In this document: positions 8,699-16,543 of the stretch, one piece after another
Layout: each line of letters begins with the position of its first letter
Numbering within the stretch: the stretch's first letter is position 1
Source of the DNA: Methylobacterium organophilum
GTDB taxonomy: Bacteria > Pseudomonadota > Alphaproteobacteria > Rhizobiales > Beijerinckiaceae
Direction of reading: 5' to 3'
NCBI RefSeq assembly: GCF_022179465.1
Contig: NZ_BPQV01000003.1
Coordinates: 310,001-374,000 of the forward strand
Length of the DNA: 64,000 nucleotides
Notes under the pieces: model-generated
What the model saw: only the letters and a program-made list of their open reading frames with translations
What the model was told of the DNA's origin: nothing
The model's database searches: none
Position numbers and translations under genes: made by a program

Positions 8699-8851
8699 CT
8701 AGTCCTCGGGCGCCTGGTCGTCCCAGGCCTCGGGCGTGAACTTGCCGGTGGGGTGGCCGAGAAGGAGGCCGAGGTCGTCGTCCCACGCGTCGAAGGCGGG
8801 ATCGACGAAGCGGTCGCCGGCGGGCGGCTCGCCGCCGTACTGATCGGTCAA
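8699..8851 (-). CDS. short acidic protein, TTG start
   Basis: 50 residues read from a TTG preceded by AGGAG at 7 nt; no ATG is available. The sequence is very acidic with repeated Asp ('DAWDDDLGLLLGH', 'EAWDDQAPED') and ends in TAG at 8699, 92 bp before the transposition operon. No family is recognised. The strong ribosome site and coherent composition suggest it is expressed, possibly as a leader gene of the operon. A chance open frame cannot be excluded at this length. Confidence 0.45.
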   Translation of the reverse strand: MTDQYGGEPPAGDRFVDPAFDAWDDDLGLLLGHPTGKFTPEAWDDQAPED

Positions 8852-9117
8852 GGGCGTTCTCCTGGGGTCGCGAGGTCGGTGGCCCGGTCGAGGGCGTCCG
8901 TCGGACGGCCCCGGCTCGGCGGCATCAGGCGGCCGGGACACCCCAAGGAGGCGACACGCGCAGGCCCTTGCTTTCACGCGCGGGAGCTGGCATACGTGTC
9001 GGGCCTCGGCGTGTGCCTCATCCGGTCGGTGCGGTAGTTTCACGGTCGCGGTCGAAAAGGCTCGGACGTCGCTTGGGCCGGGGATTCCACTCCCCTTCCC
9101 GGCGCGGTCGAGCGATA

Positions 9118-9220
9118 CACCTGCGGTGGCTTGGTGGTTAGACGCAGGTGATCTCAAGGCGTGCGGCCCTCGGGCCGTGCGCCTTTGTCATGACTCATGG
9201 GGCGCGACCGGAGCCGGTCG
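9118..9220. other. cluster of inverted repeats in a 459 bp intergenic stretch
   Basis: The gap from 8852 to 9310 has no gene. It contains three successive dyads. Perfect 8 bp arms CACCTGCG/CGCAGGTG occur at 9118-9125 and 9143-9150. A longer interrupted stem occurs at 9158-9183, with core CGGCCC-TC-GGGCCG, followed by TTTGT on the plus strand. A perfect 7 bp dyad CGACCGG-AG-CCGGTCG occurs at 9205-9220. The middle one could be an intrinsic terminator. The run could also be a small structured RNA or a protein-binding region at an element border. Confidence 0.4.
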
Positions 9221-9310
9221 CGGAGGGTCGCGCGACCGCCCACGGCGGACGCGAACCGGTCTGATCTGGCCGGGCATTGTTACTCTCCCTCGAAGTCCCG
9301 GGACGGGACT

Positions 9311-9808
9311 TTACTCGGTTTCGCCCTGAGACGGCTGCGCCCGGAACTGGCCGAGCGCGTACCACATCTTCGCCTTCCGGTCGTGGATTATTTTCCCATC
9401 GCGCTTAAGCTTGGTCTTGGACTTCTCCGAGGCGTCGAGCTGGTAGCCGGCTTTCCGGACGACCTCGTTCACCTCGGCGCCGGACATCCCCCGGGGGCCC
9501 GCCTTCGCCAACGCCGTGACGATCACCTTCGCGACCGGGCCGGTGACCGCGGGCAGTTGCAGGGGCTCCGCCCCCGGCCGATCCGCATCCGCGGCCGCCC
9601 GCGGGAGGGCCACGGCCGGCGCGAGGCCGGAGCGCTCCAACGTGCCGATCAGGTGGTCGATGCCGGCCAGTTCGGTGGCGATCTCGCGAAGCTTCGCGGC
9701 ACCGGCCAGCATCGCCGACCGCACGGCTTCGTGCATCTCCGCCTCGGCCTGCCGGGCCTGCTCGCGCAGCCTCTCCCGCGCCTGTTGCAGTTCGGTGAGC
9801 ACGACCAT
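9311..9808 (-). CDS. coiled-coil protein with C-terminal winged-helix-like domain
   Basis: 165 residues from the ATG at 9808, which has GGGGG just upstream; a TTG three codons earlier is less likely. Residues 1-65 are a charged coiled coil ('ELQQARERLREQARQAEAE', then a second helix up to 'HLIGTLERS'). A short Ala/Pro linker follows. The last 75 residues ('VAKVIVTALAKAGPRGMSG', 'EVNEVVRKAGYQLDAS', 'KLKRDGKIIHDRKAKMWY') look like a winged helix that would bind nucleic acid. Proteins of this design are common on accessory DNA of methylobacteria. Function unknown; a DNA-binding structural or regulatory role is inferred. Confidence 0.6.
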   Translation of the reverse strand: MVVLTELQQARERLREQARQAEAEMHEAVRSAMLAGAAKLREIATELAGIDHLIGTLERSGLAPAVALPRAAADADRPGAEPLQLPAVTGPVAKVIVTALAKAGPRGMSGAEVNEVVRKAGYQLDASEKSKTKLKRDGKIIHDRKAKMWYALGQFRAQPSQGETE

Positions 9809-10060
9809 CCCCCACAAGGCCCGCGGGCGGTCGCGCCCAGGCCGATTTTGAAATCCTACCCGGTCGCGGACCCCGTGGCAACCGGGTGAGACCCGGCCGC
9901 AAGGCGCCTGGTTAACGGGGTCCTGCCTGACCGACCCTGCTTCCGGCCGGGTGGCTTCCCGTCCGGACCGGCCGCGCAGACCTGGCCGGGCGCGCCCGCG
10001 GGCGGCGAGCCCGGGCCGGGCGTGCCGGCGCGCTCCGGCCGTTGGCCGGGTGACTCGGCG

Positions 10061-11437
10061 TCACCCCGCCCGGTAGGCCGCGGCCGGACCGACCGGCTCG
10101 CGCGACATGAAGGGCTGCCCCCTGCCCTCCGCCCAGGCGAAGCCAAGCGCGGCCAGCGCCGCCGTCAGCTGCGCGTCGTCGGCGGGAGCGATCCGCAGCC
10201 CGGCCCCCTCCGCGTCCGCGATCGCGACGAGCCGCTCCAGGAAGCCTGGGCGCGGCGCCCGCCCGGCCAGGCCGCCTACGACCAGGTCCCCCTCCCCCGA
10301 CAGGCCCAGCGGCAGGTCCGGCAGGTCGTCCCCCCGGGTCAGCCGGCGCATGACCCGGTGCGCGGCGGTGTCGAGCTCGGCCGGGACCGAGGCGTCCAGC
10401 AGGGTGTCGGCCGCCGCGTCGGAGACCCGCGCCGCGCCGCCGCCCGGCAGGACCGCCGCGACGGACAGCTCGATCCCGCCGGCCCGGAGGTCGAAGCGGG
10501 CCGACAGGACGAGGCGGACAGCGGTGCGCGTCACGGTGATCGCCACCGCCCCGTCGAGTCCCTCGCCCGCGGCGTAGGACGCCGGACCCACCGCCAGTCC
10601 CCGATGCCGGCGCAGCAGGCGACCCAGGGCGGGGCCGAGCTCCGCGTCGACGATGTCCCGCGCGAGCGCGTCGGCGAGGCGCCGCCGCCAAGCCGGGCCG
10701 TCGCGGTCGCTCCTCCGGGCGCCGGGGGCCGGCAGCGCCCGGAGGACCGCGGCGGCGTGGCGGAAGCGCTGCCCGGCACTCGCGCCCAGCGCCTCTCGGT
10801 AGAGCGCATCCGCGACGGCCTCGACCAGCGGCGGCAGCCCCTTGGCCAGGGCCGCCCGCAGCCGCCGGCCGGCCGAGGCGGCCTGCGCCGCCCGGCTTGC
10901 CTCGCCGGCATCCGCCATCAGCGCCGCGGCCTGCCGCGCCTCCGGCGCGACCGTGAACGCGAGCGCCTCCAGCTCGTCGGAGGCCCGGAGGACCGCCGGC
11001 AGGCAATCGAGGAAGCGGAGGGCGCGCTCGACATGCGCGCGGGCGGAGGCGCCATCCTCGGGGATCCAGCGGGCGGCCCTGAGCAGGGCATCCCGCACCT
11101 GCGCGTGATCCGCCGGCGCGAAGGCCCCGGGGAGCGCGCGCAGGAGCGCGCGGTCGGCCGCCGCGCGCGACCGCGCCAGGGGGAGGACGATCCCGTCGTC
11201 CCAGACCTGCCGGAGATCCTTCCGGATCGCCCGCCTCAGGGCCGCGATCCGGGTCGCCCGGATGCCGCCGGCCACGAACGCCGCGTGCAGGTTCTCCATC
11301 GTCGCGTCGACCGTGTGCCGGGTGGCCGGGTGCGAGAGCGTCGCGATGGTTCGCCACGCCGTCGCGAGCTCTCCCGCGTCCGTTTGCGTGGGGCTGCTTC
11401 CGGCGCGGGAGGCCGGGACGACGGGAGCGGGGTGCAT
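10061..11437 (-). CDS. hypothetical protein, mostly helical, Ala/Arg-rich
   Basis: 458 residues from the ATG at 11437. No signal peptide, membrane span or recognised motif. The first half is helical with many Ala, Leu and Arg ('RALRFLDCLPAVLRASDE'). The last 200 residues look more mixed, with beta strands ('AVAITVTRTAVRLVLSARF', 'IELSVAAVLPGG') and a C-terminal 'RIAPADDAQLTAALAALGF'. It follows two unknown genes and a ParA-like gene on the same strand, so these may share the promoter at 12993-13021. I do not recognise a family. Confidence 0.55.
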   Translation of the reverse strand: MHPAPVVPASRAGSSPTQTDAGELATAWRTIATLSHPATRHTVDATMENLHAAFVAGGIRATRIAALRRAIRKDLRQVWDDGIVLPLARSRAAADRALLRALPGAFAPADHAQVRDALLRAARWIPEDGASARAHVERALRFLDCLPAVLRASDELEALAFTVAPEARQAAALMADAGEASRAAQAASAGRRLRAALAKGLPPLVEAVADALYREALGASAGQRFRHAAAVLRALPAPGARRSDRDGPAWRRRLADALARDIVDAELGPALGRLLRRHRGLAVGPASYAAGEGLDGAVAITVTRTAVRLVLSARFDLRAGGIELSVAAVLPGGGAARVSDAAADTLLDASVPAELDTAAHRVMRRLTRGDDLPDLPLGLSGEGDLVVGGLAGRAPRPGFLERLVAIADAEGAGLRIAPADDAQLTAALAALGFAWAEGRGQPFMSREPVGPAAAYRAG

Positions 11438-11643
11438 GGCCGGAGGATGCCCAGGAACGCGAGCGTCCGGCCGGGCGATAGGCCGCGGGACCGCGCCAGG
11501 CCGGCGCGATGGATCCAGGGCGCTTCGATCCGGGCCGCGGACGGCGCCCGGGAATCGGGCGCACGCCCCATTGTGCGGGCCACGGAGCAAGCCACAATCG
11601 GCGCCGCCCGGGCCGTGCCGCATCCCCTGCACCGGCGCGCGCC

Positions 11644-12042
11644 TCAGGTCGCCTCGCCGGTGTCCCAGGACGCCCAGGAGCCCGGCAGCGACGCGGTCTC
11701 GCGGGCGAGCCGGACGAAGGTGGCGAGGTCCTCGTTGGCGTCGTCGAAGGCGCCGTCGAGCAGGGTCCACGCCTCCGGCGCGGCGAGCGCCGCGCCATCG
11801 GCGAAGCCGCGGTCGTCCGGCCCGGTCCGCCCGCGGTCCCGCGGCGAGGCCGGGTCGACGGCCGCGCCCGGGTCGCGGGCGAGACGGCCGGCGAGCCGCC
11901 CGGCGCGGCCCCGGGCGCGGTCCGGGCGGCCCCGGCCCGGCCCGGGCGAGCGCGCCGGCCCGGGCCGGCGGGGCCTGGGATTCGCCGCGCGCCCGGGCGT
12001 TGCCCTGGAGGGGGCGCCGCGGGTGTTCGCCAATGTCGTCAT
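11644..12042 (-). CDS. small hypothetical protein with acidic C-terminus
   Basis: 132 residues from an ATG at 12042. The N-terminal 75 residues are Pro/Arg/Gly-rich and probably disordered; the last 45 ('EAWTLLDGAFDDANEDLATF') look folded and acidic. It lies 57 bp after the ParA-like gene on the same strand. The low-complexity front half makes the start uncertain; a shorter product is possible. No family recognised. Confidence 0.4.
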   Translation of the reverse strand: MTTLANTRGAPSRATPGRAANPRPRRPGPARSPGPGRGRPDRARGRAGRLAGRLARDPGAAVDPASPRDRGRTGPDDRGFADGAALAAPEAWTLLDGAFDDANEDLATFVRLARETASLPGSWASWDTGEAT

Positions 12043-12099
12043 CGTCGTCTCCGTCGCAGCAGGATCGATGGGGTGGCGCAGGTCGGAGGGGTTGCCGGC

Positions 12100-12936
12100 T
12101 CACCGAGCCCCCGGCATCGCCGCGCAGGGCTGGCAGGCGGCGGGGCGTCGGCCGGGAACGCGGGGTCCGGGCCTGCGGCGCCTCGGCGGCGGCGCGCGGC
12201 GGGGCGCCCGCGCCGCTCGGGAGCCGTCGCCGCCGAGGCGCGCGAAGCTCTCGGCGAGGTCCCTGAGGCGCTCGGCGGTGGCCTGGTCCGCGGGGGAGCC
12301 GGCGGGGCTGAGCGCCTCCCCGAGGGCCGCGGCGTCGAGCCGCTGCGCGTCCGGGTCGGCCGCCGCGGCCTCCAGGACGGCCATGAGCAGGGTGCCCGAC
12401 CGCAGCAGGCTGGCGGCCGGCGTGCCGGCCGCGAGGGCGGCGAGGTCCGCGCGACCGGGCGGGGCGAGGCGGACCGGGAGCGTCCGCAGCCTGCCTTCGA
12501 GGCGCCGGCATCCGGAGAGCGCGGCGGACCAGGGCAGCAGCCAGGGGGGCGGCGGGCGCCGGCCGGCCGGGGCGGCCGCGTGCGCGACGGCCCGCAGGGC
12601 CCGGGCGGCGTGGAGCGGGCTCATGCCCGTCACGACCGCCACGCCGAGGCGGGCGCGGACCCGGTCCTCGTCCAGCGCGGCGAGCGGCAGCACGAGGAAG
12701 ACCTCGGACCCGCCCGCCAGGGCTGCCGCCGCGCGGTCGAGCAGGCCCTGGAGCTGCGCCGCCGCGCCGTGGGCGACCAGGGCGGGCGGGCGCCGGCCGG
12801 CCGGCGCGGCCGGGCCGGGCGCGTGCCCGGGGTAGGCCAGGACGGTGGCCGGGCGCTCGACGCGCGCGAGGGCGGCGGCGGCCAGCAACGCCGCGTGGTA
12901 TCCGGACGCATCGTCCGCGAAGAACCCATAGACCAT
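12100..12936 (-). CDS. ParA-like protein lacking a P-loop (copy 1)
   Basis: 278 residues, ATG with AAAGGA 7 nt upstream. It begins 'MVYGFFADDASGYHAALL', where ParA/MinD proteins have their nucleotide-binding loop, but there is no Gly-Lys-Thr/Ser. It is clearly paralogous to the protein at 35200-36240. Shared blocks are the N-terminal 'FFADD'/'FFGAD' strand, 'LGVAVVTGMSPLHAA' against 'LDAAVLPVGPTPLDE', a PPWLL/APVWLL strand, a long Ala-rich helix region, and 'ERLRDLAESFARLGG' against 'ERLRDLAEALEAIEE'. The last 40 residues are Pro/Arg-rich. The ParA-like fold is inferred from these strands; it cannot be a classical partition ATPase. The promoter with a dyad lies 57 bp upstream. Confidence 0.6.
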   Translation of the reverse strand: MVYGFFADDASGYHAALLAAAALARVERPATVLAYPGHAPGPAAPAGRRPPALVAHGAAAQLQGLLDRAAAALAGGSEVFLVLPLAALDEDRVRARLGVAVVTGMSPLHAARALRAVAHAAAPAGRRPPPPWLLPWSAALSGCRRLEGRLRTLPVRLAPPGRADLAALAAGTPAASLLRSGTLLMAVLEAAAADPDAQRLDAAALGEALSPAGSPADQATAERLRDLAESFARLGGDGSRAARAPRRAPPPRRRRPGPRVPGRRPAACQPCAAMPGAR

Positions 12937-12992
12937 GGCGGCATCCTTTCCGGTTGCGGGCCGCTGGAGCTTCCTTCTCTGAGGAAGGCTGA

Positions 12993-13021
12993 ATTATACC
13001 AATGGTAAAATAGACTGGCTA
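12993..13021 (-). promoter_or_regulatory. sigma70-like promoter overlapping a 17 bp dyad (copy 1)
   Basis: On the minus strand: TAGCCA at -35, a 17 bp spacer, and a perfect TATAAT at -10. The -10 and spacer overlap a near-palindrome, TTTTACCATTGGTATAA, at 12994-13010. The same arrangement, with 17 of 21 bases identical in the same orientation, precedes the second ParA-like gene at 35082-35110. In this GC-rich region such an AT-rich island stands out. The dyad is a likely operator, and the Xre protein at 34728-35015 is the obvious candidate to bind it. Confidence 0.65.
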
Positions 13022-13257
13022 GATTCGGTCTTGCCTGAAAGCAGTTCACCCCACCGCAATCTCTGGCCTTGGTTAACCGAAAGCAGTCTACGCGCCCCGA
13101 CGTGCGGGGATGCGGGCCGCACCACCGCCACGCTTCCGACGGCTCGGCGAGCGGGCCGCGCGGGGAGCCGCGAGCCCGGTCTTCGCCGGACGCCGATCCG
13201 TTGCCCGTCGCGTTCCCGGCGAGCCCGCCGCGCCGGCGACGGGGCGCGGGCGAGCGC

Positions 13258-14562
13258 TCAGGCGGTCCGGATCGACCGCCCCGGCGCGTCAGTGAGACGC
13301 GGCCCCTGGTCCGATCGGGGACGGCTCACCGCCTTGGTGACCTCCTCGAACCGCGCGCTCGCGTCGGACCAGTTCTGGGCGAAGTCGAACAGCTCGCGCA
13401 GGGCCGGCGCGATCTCCTTGTAGGCCGCCAGCGCCGCGACCAGGGCGCCGAGCGAGAGGCGGCCCTGGACGACGAGGTAGCCGCCGATCGCGAAGAAGAA
13501 GAACGGCGTGAGGTTGGAGGTGTAGTTGTAGAGCCCCTTCAGCCGGCCCTTGAGGTCGTTGATCTCGACCCGCACCCGCTCAAGCTCCTCCGCCAACCGC
13601 ATCTGCCGCAGCAGGGCCGACCCGCGTGCGGGGCCGGGCGCGGCCGCGGGCGCGCGGGCGGCCTCCTCCGTGGTCAGGAGGCCGCCGAGCGCCCGGGTCG
13701 CGTGGACCCGCGCGCGCACCCTGCCGTTCAGGCGCCGCTGGAGGCGGGGCAGGACGCTGAGCTGCACCGGCAGCATCATCAGCGCGGCCAGCGCGAGGGC
13801 GGCGTTCTGGAGGAGCAGGAAGGCGACGCTGGTCACCAGCGTGCCGCCCTGCACGAGCGGCACGGCCACGAGGCTGGCCCCGAAGTAGCCGATGGGCTCG
13901 ACCTCCTGGACGGCGACGGCCGCGAGCGCGGCCCGGCGCTCGGGCGAGCCTTCCCCGCGCGCCCGCCGGACGATGGCGAGGCGTAGCCGGCGCACGAGGC
14001 GCTCGTTGACGCGCCCGCGCGCCCGGTTGACCGCGTACTTGGCGAGCCCGCCCAGCGTCAGCACGGCAAGGTAGCTGGCGCACAGGGCGAACAGGAGTTC
14101 CACCTGCGAGAGGGTGAGGCCCAGGACGGTCATCTCCGGATGGCCGTCCCCGTCCGCGTCGGTGATGGCGCGGTTGATGATGTGCTTGGGGATCTCCAGG
14201 AGAAGCCACGCCGCCGGAAGGGTCAGCAGCGAGAGCAGCACGAGGCGCAGCTGGAAGCGCAGCGTCGCCCGGACGATGAAGCGCTCCAGGCGCCACCCCC
14301 GCTCGCCCTCGGACGCGCCGACCGCGGTCGGCGGCATCGGCCTCGGCCGGGCCCGCCGGCGCCGCCGCAGCCCCGCCCACCGCAGGCCGAACCGGACGAT
14401 CAGCCATCCTGTCCAGGCCGGCGCGACCACGAAGACGAGCACGGCCAGGAGGTCGATCCACCAGTGGCCGTGCGGGTAGTCGAGCCCCGTGATCCGGTGG
14501 GCCAGGGCGTGGATGAAGGCTGGCGTCACCACGGGGCGCTCCGATGCCGGGATCGATCCCAT
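13258..14562 (-). CDS. ABC-exporter transmembrane domain without an ATPase domain
   Basis: 434 residues. An extra N-terminal hydrophobic helix ('WIDLLAVLVFVVAPAWTGWL') is followed by the six-helix core of a type I ABC exporter, with 'IINRAI', 'LFALCASYLAVLTLGGLAKY', 'VEPIGYFGASLVAVPLVQGG' and the late 'FFFFAIGGYLVVQGRLSLGALVAALAAYKE' region (quoted in parts). The last lines 'LFDFAQNWSDASARFEEV' are where an ATPase domain normally begins, but the protein stops 30 residues later. No separate ATPase gene is adjacent. It may work with an ATPase encoded elsewhere, or have lost transport. A GTG near 14530 with GGAG upstream is an alternative start. Confidence 0.65.
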   Translation of the reverse strand: MGSIPASERPVVTPAFIHALAHRITGLDYPHGHWWIDLLAVLVFVVAPAWTGWLIVRFGLRWAGLRRRRRARPRPMPPTAVGASEGERGWRLERFIVRATLRFQLRLVLLSLLTLPAAWLLLEIPKHIINRAITDADGDGHPEMTVLGLTLSQVELLFALCASYLAVLTLGGLAKYAVNRARGRVNERLVRRLRLAIVRRARGEGSPERRAALAAVAVQEVEPIGYFGASLVAVPLVQGGTLVTSVAFLLLQNAALALAALMMLPVQLSVLPRLQRRLNGRVRARVHATRALGGLLTTEEAARAPAAAPGPARGSALLRQMRLAEELERVRVEINDLKGRLKGLYNYTSNLTPFFFFAIGGYLVVQGRLSLGALVAALAAYKEIAPALRELFDFAQNWSDASARFEEVTKAVSRPRSDQGPRLTDAPGRSIRTA

Positions 14563-14970
14563 CCCGTGGGGGCCGTCAGGCTTGCCCGCGCCGATGCGTG
14601 CGTGCCCGCGTCACGTCCCCGTTTCGCGTCCGGGCCTCGCCGGGGGCTCCGCCGGCCCGGCCCGGCCGGTGACGACCGGGGGATTCCCGTCCGCAGGCTC
14701 GGGCCGGGCGGCCAGGGCCGCCGCGCACGCGCCGCGGGACCGGGGCCTCCGGCAGCCGGGCGAAGCGATGCGGCGCCGCGCTCGCGCCCGGAGCTGCGCC
14801 AACCCCGGCCCGGGGGCGCGCGGCAGGCCCCGCGCGGCAGCGGGCGCGGTGCCGCCTTGACCTCCCGGCACGTGAGCGCGAACCGAGCCGCCGTCGCGCA
14901 TCCGTTTCCCGCGGCCGGAGCGAGACGGGGCAAGGGCTGACGGCACGGTCCCTCGGCGGCTCGCATCGGC
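14563..14970. other. 408 bp without a recognised gene
   Basis: Extremely GC-rich, with open frames on both strands that have Arg/Pro/Gly-rich, random-looking translations and no ribosome sites. It separates the ABC-like gene from the DUF6894 gene and may hold the promoter of the former. Confidence 0.5.
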
Positions 14971-15207
14971 CTAGGTGACCCACTCCACGACGAGCGACAG
15001 CGTTGCGATCAGCAGGACGCCCCCGGCCTCGTCGCGCACCCGCGCGATCAGCGTGGTCCGGTCCTCGCCGGGCGGCAGGTCCCTGGCGAGCTCGGAAAGG
15101 GTGGCGCTGACCTCCTCCCGCACGGCCTCTCGGTCGGCGAGGTCGAGGCCGTCCCGGTCGAAGACCTTTCCGTTGGCGTCGCTGAAATCAAAGAAGTACC
15201 GCGGCAT
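14971..15207 (-). CDS. DUF6894-family small protein
   Basis: 78 residues from the ATG at 15207, with GAGGAT 7 nt upstream. The start 'MPRYFFDFSDANGKVFDRD' followed by 'DLADREAVREEVSATLSEL' is the signature of a small domain family abundant in Methylobacterium and Rhizobiales. The C-terminus gives beta strands ('TTLIARVRDEAGGVLLIATLSLVV'). The family has no established biochemical role; members are often many per genome and stress-linked by context only. Confidence 0.8.
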   Translation of the reverse strand: MPRYFFDFSDANGKVFDRDGLDLADREAVREEVSATLSELARDLPPGEDRTTLIARVRDEAGGVLLIATLSLVVEWVT

Positions 15208-15574
15208 CGGCTGGATCCTCGCTCTCCGACAATGACGCCGCCTCGCGGACGAGGCGGTAACGGGCCGGCGCGGGCGTCCGGGCTCCCAATCCGGAGGCAC
15301 GGCGGTTGGCATCGCCCCACAGAGCTTGCCGACGGCGCCCCTGCCCGCGGCGGCCGATGACCGGTCCCGCCGCCGTCGACATCAGGGAGGTCCCGGACGG
15401 GGGCGGGCCTGCCGCGGAGCGGGGCTGGCGGGCATGGGAGGGACGGCGCGCCCGAGTTGCACCGGCGACGCGGAGGCGTCGACCAGGGCACGGCCGGCCG
15501 TCGGCCGGGATCAGCTCAGGATGACCGGCTCGGCGACGCGGTTTCGGGGCGGCCGCGTCCGGGCGCCGCCCGCG
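15208..15574. other. 367 bp without a recognised gene
   Basis: No frame on either strand combines a ribosome site with protein-like composition. It probably contains the promoter of the DUF6894 gene. Nothing else is visible. Confidence 0.45.
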
Positions 15575-16048
15575 TCAGGCGGTGCGTCTCGGCGGCCGCT
15601 CGATGCGCAGGAGGTGCGGGTCGGCGACGGCATCCTCCTGCAGCGCCCGGAGCCGCTCGGCCGGCCGAAGCCCCGATATGGCACCGGAGGCCGGCGGCGC
15701 GGGCACGGCGGCCTGGCATGCCAAGGGCGAACAGGTCGCCGGGCAGGAGGCGGCGCGCTTCTGCTGGGGCTGGTGCCGGTGGGAAGGCTTCGGCGCCACG
15801 TCGTCCGGAATGTCACCGGCCGCCTCGGCGGCCGCGGAGATCGCCTCGGCCCCCGCGCCGACGACGTCGCCATCGTCGGGCGCCGGCACGATGCCAACGC
15901 TCCATCCACCGTCGTGAGGATAGGCCGGGGGCTCCGCCACCGTCAGGTCAGCGAGGGAGGCGTGTCTCGGCGTCGTGCATTGCGCCGCCGGCGCGACGGC
16001 AATGGCCAACGCGAAAACGGACAGCACCAGGAAACGCGCGATCGCCAC
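15575..16048 (-). CDS. exported Cys-containing small protein
   Basis: 157 residues from a GTG at 16048 with GGGGGGAGG 11 nt upstream; an ATG at 16084 is an alternative. A signal peptide is visible: 'AIARFLVLSVFALAIAVAPA', cleaved near 'AQC'. The mature part is Ala/Pro-rich and acidic, followed by a His/Gln stretch ('KPSHRHQPQQKR') and 'CPATCSPLACQ'. It resembles, loosely, the C-x3-C small exported proteins at 16544, 25428 and 33885. It is divergent from the MerR-class promoter at 16272. A periplasmic metal-related role is inferred only from context. Confidence 0.5.
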   Translation of the reverse strand: MAIARFLVLSVFALAIAVAPAAQCTTPRHASLADLTVAEPPAYPHDGGWSVGIVPAPDDGDVVGAGAEAISAAAEAAGDIPDDVAPKPSHRHQPQQKRAASCPATCSPLACQAAVPAPPASGAISGLRPAERLRALQEDAVADPHLLRIERPPRRTA

Positions 16049-16271
16049 AGGTTCGCTGACCTCCCCCCGCCTCCCGCGGAGCATCGCACGAGCACGCAGC
16101 CCCGGCAATCCGGGACGAGCGTGCACCTCCCCCGGCCCGGAGGCGACGAACGATGGCCCGCGCTGGGTCCCGGTTGCGGTCGGCCGCATGACGCCTCGGC
16201 CGGGCCAACTGCGCCTCCCCGCGGCGCTGGCAAGACCGCCGACGGTCGGCGAAGGGACCCGCGATATGGCC

Positions 16272-16302
16272 TTGACCCTGTAGTGGCTACAGGGTGCATG
16301 AA
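16272..16302 (+). promoter_or_regulatory. MerR-class promoter with 19 bp spacer
   Basis: Plus strand: TTGACC at -35, 19 bp spacer, CATGAA as a weak -10. The spacer is centred on a perfect 9+3+9 palindrome at 16275-16295 whose core is CTGTAGTGGCTACAG. The overlong spacer carrying a dyad is characteristic of promoters activated by MerR-family metal sensors (CadR/PbrR/ZntR-like). It points toward the small genes at 16350 and 16544. No MerR-family gene is adjacent; the nearest is merR at 55642, whose own sites share the CTGTAG/CTACAG half-sites. Confidence 0.75.
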
Positions 16303-16349
16303 GGCGGCCCTCCGGCCTGGCCCCCGGTGCCGGGCAGAGGGAGCGCCTC

Positions 16350-16538
16350 ATGATCGCAGCGGCTCTTGCGGACCCGACGCCCGCGTCTCCCGCGGCCGCG
16401 AAGTCCCTTCGCTGCAGGACGAGGGGCATGGACAGGCCGCCCGGGACCGTTCCGGCCTGGGCCGCACCGTCCGGTCAGCCGGCGACGGCCGGGCGGATGC
16501 CCGAAACCACTTCGCGTGACCGGCGGCCCGATCCCTGA
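16350..16538 (+). CDS. possible small protein downstream of the MerR-type promoter
   Basis: 62 residues from an ATG with GAGGGAG 6 nt upstream. The sequence begins 'MIAAALADPTPASPAAAK' and has one Cys; no family and no clear signal peptide. Its position right after a metal-type promoter and the good ribosome site favour translation, but composition is close to random GC-rich sequence. Confidence 0.3.
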   Translation: MIAAALADPTPASPAAAKSLRCRTRGMDRPPGTVPAWAAPSGQPATAGRMPETTSRDRRPDP

Positions 16539-16543
16539 GAGCC

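Noticed and set aside
1290-8851. CRISPR-associated transposon
   Set aside because: No repeat-spacer array and no cas5/6/7/8 or cas12 gene in the window; TniQ is long and TnsA is present, so TnsD-type targeting is more likely.
9118-9183. tRNA or tRNA-like gene at the transposon border
   Set aside because: The GGTTAGA segment suggested a tRNA arm, but no cloverleaf with acceptor stem and T-loop could be folded.
10061-12511. 816-codon frame as one large protein
   Set aside because: The upstream half is in the wrong frame of the ParA-like and 11644-12042 genes and is Arg/Pro-rich; only the part after the ATG at 11437 looks like protein.
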